Assembly (NCBI RefSeq): GCF_018282095.1
Contig: NZ_CP074126.1
Span: forward strand, 1,002,501-1,066,500
Origin: Pseudovibrio brasiliensis
GTDB lineage: Bacteria > Pseudomonadota > Alphaproteobacteria > Rhizobiales > Stappiaceae
Length of the DNA stretch: 64,000 nucleotides
Direction: 5' to 3'
The notes under the pieces were generated by a model. That model was not told the DNA's origin. It searched no databases and was given only the letters and a program-made list of their open reading frames with translations. Within the stretch, counting starts at the first letter, position 1; every line of letters begins with the position of its first letter. Made by a program: the position numbers and the translations under genes. Shown here one piece after another: positions 43,882 to 53,148 of this stretch.

Positions 43882-45192
43882 TCACCGCTCCCGAAACGCC
43901 TCTGCTTTCACCTTAATCAGCGGCTTGGCAATGTAACTCAATACGCTCTTCTCGCCGGTGAGAATGTCGATGCTCGCTGTCATGCCAGGTGTGATGGGCA
44001 AAGGGTTCTCCTCTGACCCCAAATGGTTCTGCCTTGTTCGCACAATCACCTTGAAGAATGCCTGACCGCGTTCATCCTCGGAGGTATCCGGGCTGATCCG
44101 CTCCAGCACGCCCTCAAGCCCTCCGTAAATGGAATAGTCATAGGCCGTCACCTTCACGCTCACATCTTGCCCCGGATGCAAAAAGGCCACATGCTGCGGC
44201 TGTATCCGGGCGGCAATCAGCAGCGTGTCTTCCAGCGGAACGATCTCCACCAGCGGTTCACCTGCCTGAACCACCGCGCCAATAGTGCTCACGTTGAGTT
44301 TGTTGATCACACCGCGAACAGGCGCCACCAACGCACTGCGATGAACGCGATCTTCCGCCCCCCGCAACCGCTCCTCAATCACCGCCAGTTCTGCTTTTGT
44401 CGCCACCAGGTCCGATTGCGCCTTGGAGGCAAAAGCAGTCTGTGCAGAGATGACCCGCTGCATCGCTTCCTGCTTGGCTGACCGTGCACTGGCTAAGGAA
44501 GCCTCCAACATCTGCTGCTCACCATGCATGGTCGTGTACTGCCGTTTGAGCCGCAAGAACTCAATTTCTGGCAGAACCCCTCGCTTAAAGAGCTGCTGAT
44601 TGATCTCCAACTCCCTTGCGATGATGGTGAGATTGGAGCCCAACATCTGAGCTTCCGCCTCCAGCTGCTTCAGATCCTGCTCTTTCTGGCTGAACTGACT
44701 GCGCAGCACGGCAACCTCAGCATTGAGTTGTTCCTTGCGGGCTTTGTAAACCTCCAGCTCCCGCTGCAGAAAGGCGGCAATGTCAGAGGGCGTGTTGCTC
44801 AGATCCAGCTCAAGATTTGCCTGCCGAGCCTCCGCCATCAACCGCGCAAGGCGCGCTTGCAACGCATATTTCTTCTGCTGCAACTCTCCCAGTTGTGAGG
44901 CAAAACCGGTGTTATCCAGCTTCACCAGAACCGCCCCTTGCTCCACGATCTCCCCTTCATAGAACAACACTTCGGAGACGATCCCACGTTCAGGCGCCTG
45001 CACAATCTGCATCTGACGAGAGGGGATCACACGGCCATCACCACGGGTCACTTCCTCCACATGCGCAAAAGCAGACCAGACAAACAGCAGCAATAGGATC
45101 CCGGCACACGTGAAAATCAGAATGCGCGAATGCTTTGCACTGTGAAACTCCGGCAAGTGCAAAGGCTCAATGGGAAGCGACCACCTCTTCAT
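43882..45192 (-). CDS. Type I secretion membrane fusion protein, HlyD family
   Basis: 436 residues. One N-terminal membrane helix (about 25-43), a biotinyl-lipoyl segment (GIVSEVLFYEGEIVEQGAVL), a long coiled-coil region (about 100-290) and the C-terminal beta-barrel ending with PLIKVKAEAFRER. It links the inner-membrane ABC protein to an outer-membrane TolC-like channel. Start overlaps the transporter stop by 4 bp. No TolC gene nearby. Confidence 0.9.
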   Translation of the reverse strand: MKRWSLPIEPLHLPEFHSAKHSRILIFTCAGILLLLFVWSAFAHVEEVTRGDGRVIPSRQMQIVQAPERGIVSEVLFYEGEIVEQGAVLVKLDNTGFASQLGELQQKKYALQARLARLMAEARQANLELDLSNTPSDIAAFLQRELEVYKARKEQLNAEVAVLRSQFSQKEQDLKQLEAEAQMLGSNLTIIARELEINQQLFKRGVLPEIEFLRLKRQYTTMHGEQQMLEASLASARSAKQEAMQRVISAQTAFASKAQSDLVATKAELAVIEERLRGAEDRVHRSALVAPVRGVINKLNVSTIGAVVQAGEPLVEIVPLEDTLLIAARIQPQHVAFLHPGQDVSVKVTAYDYSIYGGLEGVLERISPDTSEDERGQAFFKVIVRTRQNHLGSEENPLPITPGMTASIDILTGEKSVLSYIAKPLIKVKAEAFRER

Positions 45193-47408
45193 GCGCGCAG
45201 CCTTTCTTCGATGGGTACCTGTGCCGGACGAGGCACCTCCCGAATACGGGGCTGCTGCATCATCTCCCGGACCTCATCACTCGGCCCATCAGCAACAACA
45301 CGCCCCTGATCCAGAGCAATCAGCCGATTGGTGAGTTTCAAAAGGGAAGGGCGGTGCGTGCTGATGATGAGTGTCAAAGCCCCATTGTTGTAACTCTGTA
45401 GTCCCTGCAAAAGCCGTTGCTCAGCGGAAAGGTCCAGCTGACTGGACGGCTCGTCCAGAAACAGGATCTTCGGCTTGCGCAGTAAAATCCGCGCCAATGC
45501 CACACACTGCCGCTGACCGCCGGAAAGAGCCCCGCCATTCTCTCCAACAATCAGGTTGAACCCAGCCGGCTGCTTGTTTGCGAGAGCATCCAGTCCCGTG
45601 ACATGGCAAACCTCCTCAATCTCCTCATTGGTGAGATGTGGCAGTCCAAGGCAGAGGTTGTCGCGCAACGTGCCCTGAAACAATGTGTTTTCCTGAGACT
45701 GATAGCCAACAAACTGACGCAGATCAGCAGGATCAAACTGTCGCGTATCAATGCCGTCAATCAGCACCGCACCCTCGGTTGGATAACGTAGCCCGCTCAT
45801 CAGCCGGCCAACCGTGGACTTGCCTGACCCAACACATCCGATCAGCCCAACCGTATCCCCCGGCGCAATGGCAAAACTGCAATGCGTGATGCTGGCCTTC
45901 TCGCTGAGCGGATAAGAGAAGCTTACGTTCTGGAACTGAACCTCACCACGACATCGCCGCAGGTTTGCCGTTGCTTTCCCTGCTTTGCGTTCCGTCGGCT
46001 GGCTCAACAACTCTTCCAACTGACGATAGCTATGCAACACCTGCCGAAAGCGCACCAGAGCGTTGGCAATAGAGGAGATTGGTGCAAGCACACGGGAAGA
46101 CAGCATCATCGCAGCGATGAGCCCGCCCATGTTCACAGCACCAGCTTCCACCCGATAAACACCCCAGACGATGATCAGCACTGACACCATGCCCTGCACA
46201 TGCCCCGTTCCAACCATAGCAAGGTTGGACCAGGACCGGCTCTGTAAAAGGACCTCGCTGTTACGCTCCACCGAATGCTCCCACCGCGCCTGCATATGCG
46301 CTTCCGCATTGAGAGCCCGCACAGTTTCATGCCCGCCTAATGTCTCCATCAAGATGTTCTGCCGCTTGTTGCCTTCCAGACTGGACGCCTGAACCGCACG
46401 CTCCAACGGCAACTGAGCTCCAAGATTGATGAGGCAGACCACTGGTATGGCCAGCAGCGGGATCCAGGCGATGTGGCCGACAATGAAGAACAGGATGCAA
46501 ATAAAAAGCCCGACAAAACAAAAGTCGAGCAAGGCAATCAATGCAGTGGAGCTGAAGAACTCGCGAAGCTTCTCATACTCATGAACCGTCCCCGCATACT
46601 CTCCCGCGCTTTTGGTTTTGACTGCAAAATCAATGTTCTGCATTTGGGAGAAGATCTTGGATGCCAGCCGCTGATCGGCCTTTTTGCCAAGACTGTTGAG
46701 GATGGAAGAGCGCGCCACCTTCAGCGCACTGTCTCCGGCCAACGCAATCATCACGCCAATCGTCAGCGCCCATAAAGAAGCGACCGCAAAATTGGGAAGT
46801 ATGCGGTCGTAAACATTCATGATGAAGAGGGGAGAGGCAAGGGCGAGCAAGTTGATGAGCAACGTCCCAACCGCCACACTGCCATAGTCCGGCCAGAAGC
46901 GGGTGAACTCACCCCAGAACCAGTGTTTATTATTCTCCTGCACCTGCCCACTGCTGTCCTTGGCATGGAGAGAGGAAAACAGGATCGCATAGCCAGAATA
47001 AGCCCGCTGTAGAATATCAAGGCTCAGAAACTGCGGCCTCTCCAGATCCAGCGGGTCCAGCAGCTTCACCTGCCTCGTGGCAGCATCGTACCCCACCAGC
47101 AGGCGCAGGGCTCGATCATGAAACACCAGCAAGCACGGCACGCTGTTGCTGGAGATCTCACTGAGCGCAATCCGTTGTTTGATGGCTTGCAATCCGCAGT
47201 TCTCGGCGGCTTTCTCAACCTGTGAAAATTGCAACCGGCCATTGATGAGCGGCAGACCGGCCGTAATGGCGGTCTTGCTGAGAAAGTTTCCATGCGTGCG
47301 GGAGATGTAAGCAATGCTTTCAACGAGGGCGTCCAGCACCTCATGCATTGGATGGCTACCTTCCTCGGGATTGAGGGCATGAGGGCTGGACAAGCGAAAA
47401 TCACTCAC
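45189..47408 (-). CDS. Type I secretion ABC transporter (LapB/HlyB-like)
   Basis: 739 residues: an N-terminal C39-like domain without an evident catalytic Cys (about 15-145), a six-helix membrane domain (about 170-460) and a nucleotide-binding domain with Walker A GCVGSGKST, signature LSGGQRQ and Walker B ILFLDEPSSQLD. Exports proteins with C-terminal uncleaved signals, often RTX adhesins or enzymes. No Gly-Asp repeat substrate gene was found within the window, so its cargo is encoded elsewhere. Confidence 0.92.
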   Translation of the reverse strand: MSDFRLSSPHALNPEEGSHPMHEVLDALVESIAYISRTHGNFLSKTAITAGLPLINGRLQFSQVEKAAENCGLQAIKQRIALSEISSNSVPCLLVFHDRALRLLVGYDAATRQVKLLDPLDLERPQFLSLDILQRAYSGYAILFSSLHAKDSSGQVQENNKHWFWGEFTRFWPDYGSVAVGTLLINLLALASPLFIMNVYDRILPNFAVASLWALTIGVMIALAGDSALKVARSSILNSLGKKADQRLASKIFSQMQNIDFAVKTKSAGEYAGTVHEYEKLREFFSSTALIALLDFCFVGLFICILFFIVGHIAWIPLLAIPVVCLINLGAQLPLERAVQASSLEGNKRQNILMETLGGHETVRALNAEAHMQARWEHSVERNSEVLLQSRSWSNLAMVGTGHVQGMVSVLIIVWGVYRVEAGAVNMGGLIAAMMLSSRVLAPISSIANALVRFRQVLHSYRQLEELLSQPTERKAGKATANLRRCRGEVQFQNVSFSYPLSEKASITHCSFAIAPGDTVGLIGCVGSGKSTVGRLMSGLRYPTEGAVLIDGIDTRQFDPADLRQFVGYQSQENTLFQGTLRDNLCLGLPHLTNEEIEEVCHVTGLDALANKQPAGFNLIVGENGGALSGGQRQCVALARILLRKPKILFLDEPSSQLDLSAEQRLLQGLQSYNNGALTLIISTHRPSLLKLTNRLIALDQGRVVADGPSDEVREMMQQPRIREVPRPAQVPIEERLRA

Positions 47409-47896
47409 GGCGCGTTCCCTTGTTTTATGACGGCAATCTACAATTCAGTGATCTTTGTATTTTGAGGGGCCACGCTTTATTTGGTCTTCTTGCGAGAAGC
47501 AGAAAGATAAGCAGATACAACGCATTACTGGGTCCGCCTTATCTCTCAGTTCTCGCTAAGAAGTTTCGGTGTTCTTATGAGAACTAAGAAAACACCCTGA
47601 GTAAAATGTGGCAATCTTGGGAACTTGTACCGTCAAATTACGGGGCAAAAATTGCAGGAATGTTCTCGGCAAAAGACTCACTGTAAAATCTACGCCTTTA
47701 AAATCAGCACCTGCTGAATCACCTGTTTTTCCAGCTTTCCCGACAATTCCCCCTGCATAGATATCGCCAAAAGTGTGAGAGAGAGCGTGTGTATGAAGGG
47801 GGATAATGGGATAATTTCCGTAAGGGAAGGAATCTCCCTGCTTTCTGAGGGGGGCAATGCTGGCTAAGAGAACCAAAGTCCCTCAGAAGCTCTCAA
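47409..47896. other. Intergenic region upstream of the type I secretion operon
   Basis: About 490 bp. A 106-codon minus-strand frame (47556-47876) has no recognisable domain, poor codon pattern and no ribosome binding site, and is not called. Promoters for the secretion genes should lie here but no clear elements were picked out. Confidence 0.5.
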
Positions 47897-48793
47897 TCAC
47901 AACAGCTTAGGCAGTTTCTCAGCTAAGAAATCAAAAAGCAGCTTAATCCGCGGAATTTGCTTGAGGGTATGAGGGGAGGCCAGCCAAACGGGCAAAGCAG
48001 GCAATGGATCGTCCAGTTCAAGGCGAACAAGGCTGTCATCTTCAATGCCAATACCGATCTGCCCAAGCCCGACACCGCACCCAGCCCGCACCAGCTCCCA
48101 ATAGGTCACTCTGTCATCACACCGCACGCTGAAGAAGTTCCGGTCCACCTCAAGCCCAGCTTCCTGCATGCCGTGCAGGATCAGGTCAGATCGGTCATAA
48201 CCAATCCAGTCCAGCGCAAACAGGTCCTCTCTGGTCTTGGGCATGCCAACACGCTCAAGAAACGCCTTGCTGGCGAACAGCCCCAGCGGTGTCTCACCAA
48301 TCTTCTTGGCCACAATATCCAACTGAGTTGGCGTAAACATGCGCACAGCAATGTCTGCTTCCTGAAACAACAAGTTCTGCGCATCATCAGACGGCACTAG
48401 GTCAATCTGGATTTCAGGATAAGCCTGGCGAAACTCTGTGATCAGCTTGGGCATCACATAATTGGAAATCACCTGACTGGCCGTGATGCGAACAGAACCG
48501 GCAAATCCGCTCTGCTTCCGCTCCTCTGCATGCAATAGAAACTGCGCTGCCGCCGCATGCATCGCTTTGGCATGGGGCAACAACGCTTCACCATCCTCCG
48601 TCAACCCAAGCCCACGTTGATGGCGATAGAACAGGGAGACGCCCAGCTCAGCCTCGATAGCTTTCACCTGGCGCCCAATGGTTGGCTGGCTCTGGTTCAG
48701 CTGTTTGGCTGCTGCTGAAAGACTGCCGGTTTCCGCCACAGCCACAAAAATGCCGATCAGATCCCAGGAAAGATGATGCAAACTACTATTCAT
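47897..48793 (-). CDS. LysR-family transcriptional regulator
   Basis: 298 residues. N-terminal helix-turn-helix (about 9-68): VAETGSLSAAAKQLNQSQPTIGRQVKAIEAELG; the C-terminal substrate-binding domain contains SVRITASQVISNYVMP and ADIAVRM. Divergent from the NmrA-like gene across a 91-bp gap, which it probably regulates. Effector unknown. Confidence 0.92.
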   Translation of the reverse strand: MNSSLHHLSWDLIGIFVAVAETGSLSAAAKQLNQSQPTIGRQVKAIEAELGVSLFYRHQRGLGLTEDGEALLPHAKAMHAAAAQFLLHAEERKQSGFAGSVRITASQVISNYVMPKLITEFRQAYPEIQIDLVPSDDAQNLLFQEADIAVRMFTPTQLDIVAKKIGETPLGLFASKAFLERVGMPKTREDLFALDWIGYDRSDLILHGMQEAGLEVDRNFFSVRCDDRVTYWELVRAGCGVGLGQIGIGIEDDSLVRLELDDPLPALPVWLASPHTLKQIPRIKLLFDFLAEKLPKLL

Positions 48794-48884
48794 AATTGAA
48801 TATCATATCTGCATTTCAATCGAATTTACATAGCAAATAAAGAGCCTACTATCATTGTTAAAGAGGATAAAGCAGGAACCAGAT

Positions 48885-49799
48885 ATGAGACCTATCGCTT
48901 TGATTTTAGGGGCAACCGGCAGATTTTCCAGGAACATGATTGAGCAACTGGAAGCCGCTGGCTGGGAAACCCGCAAGTTTGATCGCAAAACGCAAAACAT
49001 GTTGGAAGCAGCCAAAGGGGTGGATGTCATCGTCAACGGCGCAAATCCGCAGTATCCGCAGTGGAAACGGGATGTGCCACCGTTCACCCATCAGGTGATA
49101 GAGGCCGCAAAGCAGTCTGGCGCGACCGTGATCATCCCCGGCAACAACTACTGCTTTGGCCCCAACATGAAGTCTACCATCGGCCCGCAAACACCACAAA
49201 AGGCAACCAACGAGCTTGGCCTTATCAGAATAGAGCTGGAACGCCTCTACAAAACATCAGGCGTGCAAACCATCCTGCTGCGTGCCGGAGACTTCATCGA
49301 CACCTCTGCGAGCGGCAACTGGTTCGATCTCATCATGGCGACCAAGCTGGAGAAGGGAAAACTCATCTATCCCGGCAAAACAGATGCCCCGCACGCATGG
49401 GCCTATCTGCCAGATATGGCACGAGCGGCGGTCCAGCTTCTGGAAATGCGGGACCAGTTGAATACTTACGAGGACATCTCCTTTCCCGGCTACACCTGGA
49501 CGGGCGATGAGTTGGGCAAAGCCCTCTCTGCGGTCACAGGCCAGACGATCGCCATCAAGAGTTTCAACTGGTGGATGATCCGCCTGAGCCAACCATTCTG
49601 GTCCTTGGCAAAACACTTGCTGGAAATGCGTTACCTTTGGGACGTACCGCACTGGATGGACACAAAGCGCTTCGACGAGCTTCTCCCTGACTTCCAGGCA
49701 ACACCGGAACAGGAAGCCTTAAAGCACGCCATCAGTCATCTGCCAGCCTTCCCGTTGAACAAGCCGATCCCGCTCAATCAGCACAAAAGAGCTGCATGA
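48885..49799 (+). CDS. NmrA/extended-SDR-like NAD(P)-binding protein
   Basis: 304 residues from the ATG at 48885 (AGGA seven bases upstream); an upstream TTG in the same frame is not supported. N-terminal dinucleotide motif ILGATGRFSRNM (about 6-17), then DVIVNGANPQYPQW and PGNNYCFGP. The usual YxxxK catalytic pair is not obvious, so it may bind NAD(P) as a sensor or act as an epimerase/reductase of unknown substrate. Divergent from a LysR gene. Confidence 0.75.
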   Translation: MRPIALILGATGRFSRNMIEQLEAAGWETRKFDRKTQNMLEAAKGVDVIVNGANPQYPQWKRDVPPFTHQVIEAAKQSGATVIIPGNNYCFGPNMKSTIGPQTPQKATNELGLIRIELERLYKTSGVQTILLRAGDFIDTSASGNWFDLIMATKLEKGKLIYPGKTDAPHAWAYLPDMARAAVQLLEMRDQLNTYEDISFPGYTWTGDELGKALSAVTGQTIAIKSFNWWMIRLSQPFWSLAKHLLEMRYLWDVPHWMDTKRFDELLPDFQATPEQEALKHAISHLPAFPLNKPIPLNQHKRAA

Positions 49800-49914
49800 G
49801 AATTGCACCCAAGTGGCCTCCAAGAGTTTACAGAGGCAACGCAGACAGGATATAACTGGACATTCCATCCTGATATATTTGCGGCGTTTGCCTCTTGGAA
49901 TTTTGGAGTGCTCT

Positions 49915-50655
49915 TTGACCTTTAAACTTGGAATTCTGGAAGTTGGCCGACCACCTGAAAATCTGAGCAAGACCTTCGGTGATTACCCGTCAATGTTCGA
50001 AACGCTCTTAAAAGAGCAGGGGGCCGACTGGCACTATATGTCCTATCCTGTGGTGGATGGTCAGTTGCCTCAAACCGTCCATGATTGCGATGGCTGGCTG
50101 ATCACAGGCTCCAAACATGGCGTCTATGATGACCTTGAGTGGATCGACCGGCTCAAAACCTTCTTGAAAAACGCCTATGATGAGCACGTGCCAATTGTCG
50201 GCATTTGTTTCGGACACCAGATCCTCGCAGAAGCGCTGGGTGGTAAGGCTGAAAAGTCCGACAAAGGCTGGGGCTGCGGTGTCTTCACTTACTACGTTCT
50301 GGAGAACCCAAGTTGGGTCCCGGAAGGCCTGACCAGCTTCTCCATTGAGGCTTACCATCAGGATCAGGTGACCAGATTGCCGGAAGATGGGGAGGTCATC
50401 GCATCCTCCGACTTCTGTGAGTTTGCAGCCATTGATTACAAGGGCAGAGCGTTCACACTGCAAGGGCATCCGGAGTTCAACAAGGACTATTCAGTCGCTC
50501 TCTTCAAAGAACGTCGCGGCGACACACTGCCGGAAGACATTGCTGATCATGCCATCGCATCCTCCGATGCCCCCATGCAGATCAGCGAAGTCGCGCACAT
50601 GATCGTAAACTTTATTCAGCAGGCAGCCGTGCGAGAAAAGCAAGAAGGGCACTAA
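49915..50655 (+). CDS. Class I glutamine amidotransferase (GMP-synthase-like domain)
   Basis: 246 residues using a TTG start at 49915, supported by GGAG five bases upstream and by the conserved beginning TFKLGILEVG; the frame is open further upstream without support. Nucleophile Cys in VGICFGHQILAEALGG, and His-Glu in LQGHPEF. Stand-alone class I amidotransferases can hydrolyse gamma-glutamyl compounds. Followed 59 bp on by a PuuB-like oxidase, a pairing seen in polyamine or gamma-glutamyl-amine catabolism (inference). Confidence 0.82.
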   Translation: MTFKLGILEVGRPPENLSKTFGDYPSMFETLLKEQGADWHYMSYPVVDGQLPQTVHDCDGWLITGSKHGVYDDLEWIDRLKTFLKNAYDEHVPIVGICFGHQILAEALGGKAEKSDKGWGCGVFTYYVLENPSWVPEGLTSFSIEAYHQDQVTRLPEDGEVIASSDFCEFAAIDYKGRAFTLQGHPEFNKDYSVALFKERRGDTLPEDIADHAIASSDAPMQISEVAHMIVNFIQQAAVREKQEGH

Positions 50656-50714
50656 CCAAAACCTGCGCTGTCTTGGGGGCTTGGGGGAGAACCTAAGTCC
50701 CATCAGGGATGTAC

Positions 50715-52028
50715 ATGGCTATTTCGCAAGGCTTTCTTCACGCCAACGACAAGGCAGGCGAATACCCTGCCTCCTACTACACCGCGACTGCAAACAAGCA
50801 GTTCTCCTTTCCGGTGCTGGAGGGAGAGCACACCTGCGACGTCTGCGTGATTGGCGCGGGCTATGCTGGTCTTTCCTCTGCATTGCATTTGGCTGAGCGT
50901 GGCTACAAGGTCCACCTGCTCGACGCACACCGTGTCGGCTGGGGCGCTTCTGGCCGTAATGGTGGTCAGCTGGGAACCGGGCAGCGCAAAGATCAGGATG
51001 AACTGGAAAGCCTTGTCGGGCTGGAGCGCGCAAGGGAACTCTGGAGCCTTGCTGAAACCGCCAAATCTCTGGTCAAAGACCTCATTGCCAAACACCAGAT
51101 CGACTGTGACCTGAAACCCGGTATTCTCCATGCCGATCACAAGCAAAGCTACGTCAGTCACAGCAAGGACTATGCTGAAAAGCTTGCAAGTACTTACAAT
51201 TACGACCAGATTCGCTTTGTAGATAAAGCGGAAATACAAGAGTTGCTCGATACAACGGCGTATCACGGTGGCACGCTGGATATGGGCGCAGCGCACCTGC
51301 ACCCCCTCAACTTCGCGCTGGGTCTGGCAGAAGCCTGTCAAAGCGCAGGTGTCCAGATCTTTGAGAACTCAGAGGTGCAGGAGATCCAGAAAGGGGAACC
51401 AGCCAAACTGAAGCTTGCTAACGGTCAGGTCACTGCTCGTTATGTGGTCTTCGCGTGCAATGGCTACATCGACAGTCTGGAAACGCGTGTTGCCTCGCGG
51501 GTCATGCCCATCAACAACTACATCATCGCCACAGAGCCGCTGGGCGAAGACCTCGCCAGAACTCTGATCGCCAATGATGCAGCCGTGGCGGATTCCCGGT
51601 TCGTGATCAACTACTACCGCCTGTCTGCAGACAATCGGCTGTTGTTTGGGGGAGGGGAAAGCTACAGCTTCCAGTTTCCGCAGGATATCAAGGCGTTCGT
51701 GCGCAAACCCATGCTGCAGATCTACCCGCAGCTGAAGGATGTGCCGATCGAATACGGCTGGGGCGGTACGCTGGGCATCACGCTCAACCGCATGCCATAC
51801 TTTGCAAAGCTCTCCCCAAACATGCTCAACGCCAGCGGGTTCTCTGGCCACGGTGTCGCCATGGCAACACTGGCAGGTCAGCTCATGGCAGAGGCCATCG
51901 ACGGACAGGCCAGCCGGTTTGATATAATGGAGAAAGTCCCAACCCACGTCTTCCCCGGTGGCCGCCACCTCCGCTGGCCCCTCATGGTCCTCGGCATGCT
52001 CTACTACAGCCTGCGCGACAGGCTGTAG
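50715..52028 (+). CDS. FAD-dependent amine oxidoreductase, PuuB/DAO family
   Basis: 437 residues from the ATG at 50715, six bases after AGGG; an ATG at 50709 adds two residues. FAD motif VCVIGAGYAGLSSALHLAERGY (about 42-63), followed by GWGASGRNGGQ and, near the C-terminus, GWGGTLGITLNRMPYF and GFSGHGVAMATLAG. Resembles gamma-glutamylputrescine oxidase; related enzymes act on sarcosine or glycine. Cytoplasmic. Convergent with the C80-like gene. Confidence 0.85.
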   Translation: MAISQGFLHANDKAGEYPASYYTATANKQFSFPVLEGEHTCDVCVIGAGYAGLSSALHLAERGYKVHLLDAHRVGWGASGRNGGQLGTGQRKDQDELESLVGLERARELWSLAETAKSLVKDLIAKHQIDCDLKPGILHADHKQSYVSHSKDYAEKLASTYNYDQIRFVDKAEIQELLDTTAYHGGTLDMGAAHLHPLNFALGLAEACQSAGVQIFENSEVQEIQKGEPAKLKLANGQVTARYVVFACNGYIDSLETRVASRVMPINNYIIATEPLGEDLARTLIANDAAVADSRFVINYYRLSADNRLLFGGGESYSFQFPQDIKAFVRKPMLQIYPQLKDVPIEYGWGGTLGITLNRMPYFAKLSPNMLNASGFSGHGVAMATLAGQLMAEAIDGQASRFDIMEKVPTHVFPGGRHLRWPLMVLGMLYYSLRDRL

Positions 52029-52034
52029 AACGCG

Positions 52035-53015
52035 TTAGACTGGGATAAAAACTTCCCGCACGGATGAGCTTCTGGCTGTCTCAGCTCCATCCGTTTCATC
52101 CAGAGCCTGATACTGATGCGTATCAGCAGAAAATACTTTGCCCAAACCATGGTATCCGGAAACTTCCGGCTGCTCGAAGCCAGCTTTTTTCAAGTCATTC
52201 GCCAGCGCTTGTGCAAAGGACTGCTCCCGCTCCACTTCGATAAACAGGAAGTTCTTTACCTTCGTCTCAGAGGCAGCTTTTAGATCTTCAGGAGAGAAGG
52301 ATTTCGGCAATCGGGCATCTGCGCTGTGACAGGAGCTGACCCGAATATCGCTAAAGGACTTGTCCAGTCCTCCCTTCGCCAGCTGCTTGGCAATATCCTT
52401 GGACCATGCAACTTCCCAACCTTGCTCCTCTGGTCCCGTTTTTGAGGTGATGCCCTCTTCACCTTGCCGTCCATGTCCCACAAGGTAGAGTTTATCCTCT
52501 TTGGTTTTCAGATTGCCGAGTATGCCGGTCTCTTCGTTGCTGATCACCTTCACACGTAGCAAAGCATCTGCCCGCCATGCATGATCACTTGCCGCCTTCA
52601 GCATGTCCTCAAACTTGTTTGGACCAACAGTCGTTATAAAGCCTGTCTCTGAGAGAGCATTTTCTGCCATGTATGAATTGAAGCCAGAAGCAAGATCTCC
52701 GGCTTCTTTGTAGTTCATCTCAGCCAACTCGTGTTTGAGTACTTCAAACTTCGCCTTGTCAGCGTTTGTTGCGACAATGAGCGATCTTAGTTCTTTGCCG
52801 GCATTAAAGCGCGAAAGATTGGTACCGGAAACCATTTTCAGAACATCATCCGACACAAACGGCGCGTAGAAGTATCCCGTCTTGCCTTCATGAGCGGCTT
52901 TAGTGCTCTCGTTGGGGACTTCCGTCTTTGTCGTCGCAGAATTGATGTTCGCGTCCTGTTGGATCTGCCCGCTGGAAACAGCGGGCGGTGAAGAGCTGGT
53001 ATTTGAAATAGGCAT
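52035..53015 (-). CDS. Clan CD / C80-like cysteine peptidase, putative secreted effector
   Basis: 326 residues. The first about 45 residues are Ser/Thr/Asn/Pro-rich and disordered without a Sec signal, like type III or type VI effector leaders. The core has the clan-CD pair: H181 in KLYLVGHGRQGEEG and C229 in DIRVSSCHSADARLP, 48 residues apart, each at the end of a hydrophobic strand as in the MARTX cysteine protease domain (C80). The region between carries WEVAWSKDIAKQLAKGG. The rest is charged and unfamiliar. It stands alone between unrelated genes with a weak ribosome binding site. Function as a host-directed protease is inference. Confidence 0.6.
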   Translation of the reverse strand: MPISNTSSSPPAVSSGQIQQDANINSATTKTEVPNESTKAAHEGKTGYFYAPFVSDDVLKMVSGTNLSRFNAGKELRSLIVATNADKAKFEVLKHELAEMNYKEAGDLASGFNSYMAENALSETGFITTVGPNKFEDMLKAASDHAWRADALLRVKVISNEETGILGNLKTKEDKLYLVGHGRQGEEGITSKTGPEEQGWEVAWSKDIAKQLAKGGLDKSFSDIRVSSCHSADARLPKSFSPEDLKAASETKVKNFLFIEVEREQSFAQALANDLKKAGFEQPEVSGYHGLGKVFSADTHQYQALDETDGAETARSSSVREVFIPV

Positions 53016-53148
53016 GGGGCACCAAAGTTATCCGTTTGATGCCAACCATAACCGCCTACCTATGCGTGTGCTGTGACATTTAAAACATCCAGCTTGCATG
53101 ATGGGACTAGTGCACTCTGAGCTTTAAGAAAAGCTAAGCGATAAGCGC

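Noticed and set aside
47556-47876. 106-codon minus-strand frame before the secretion operon
   Set aside because: No domain, ribosome binding site or coding-like composition.
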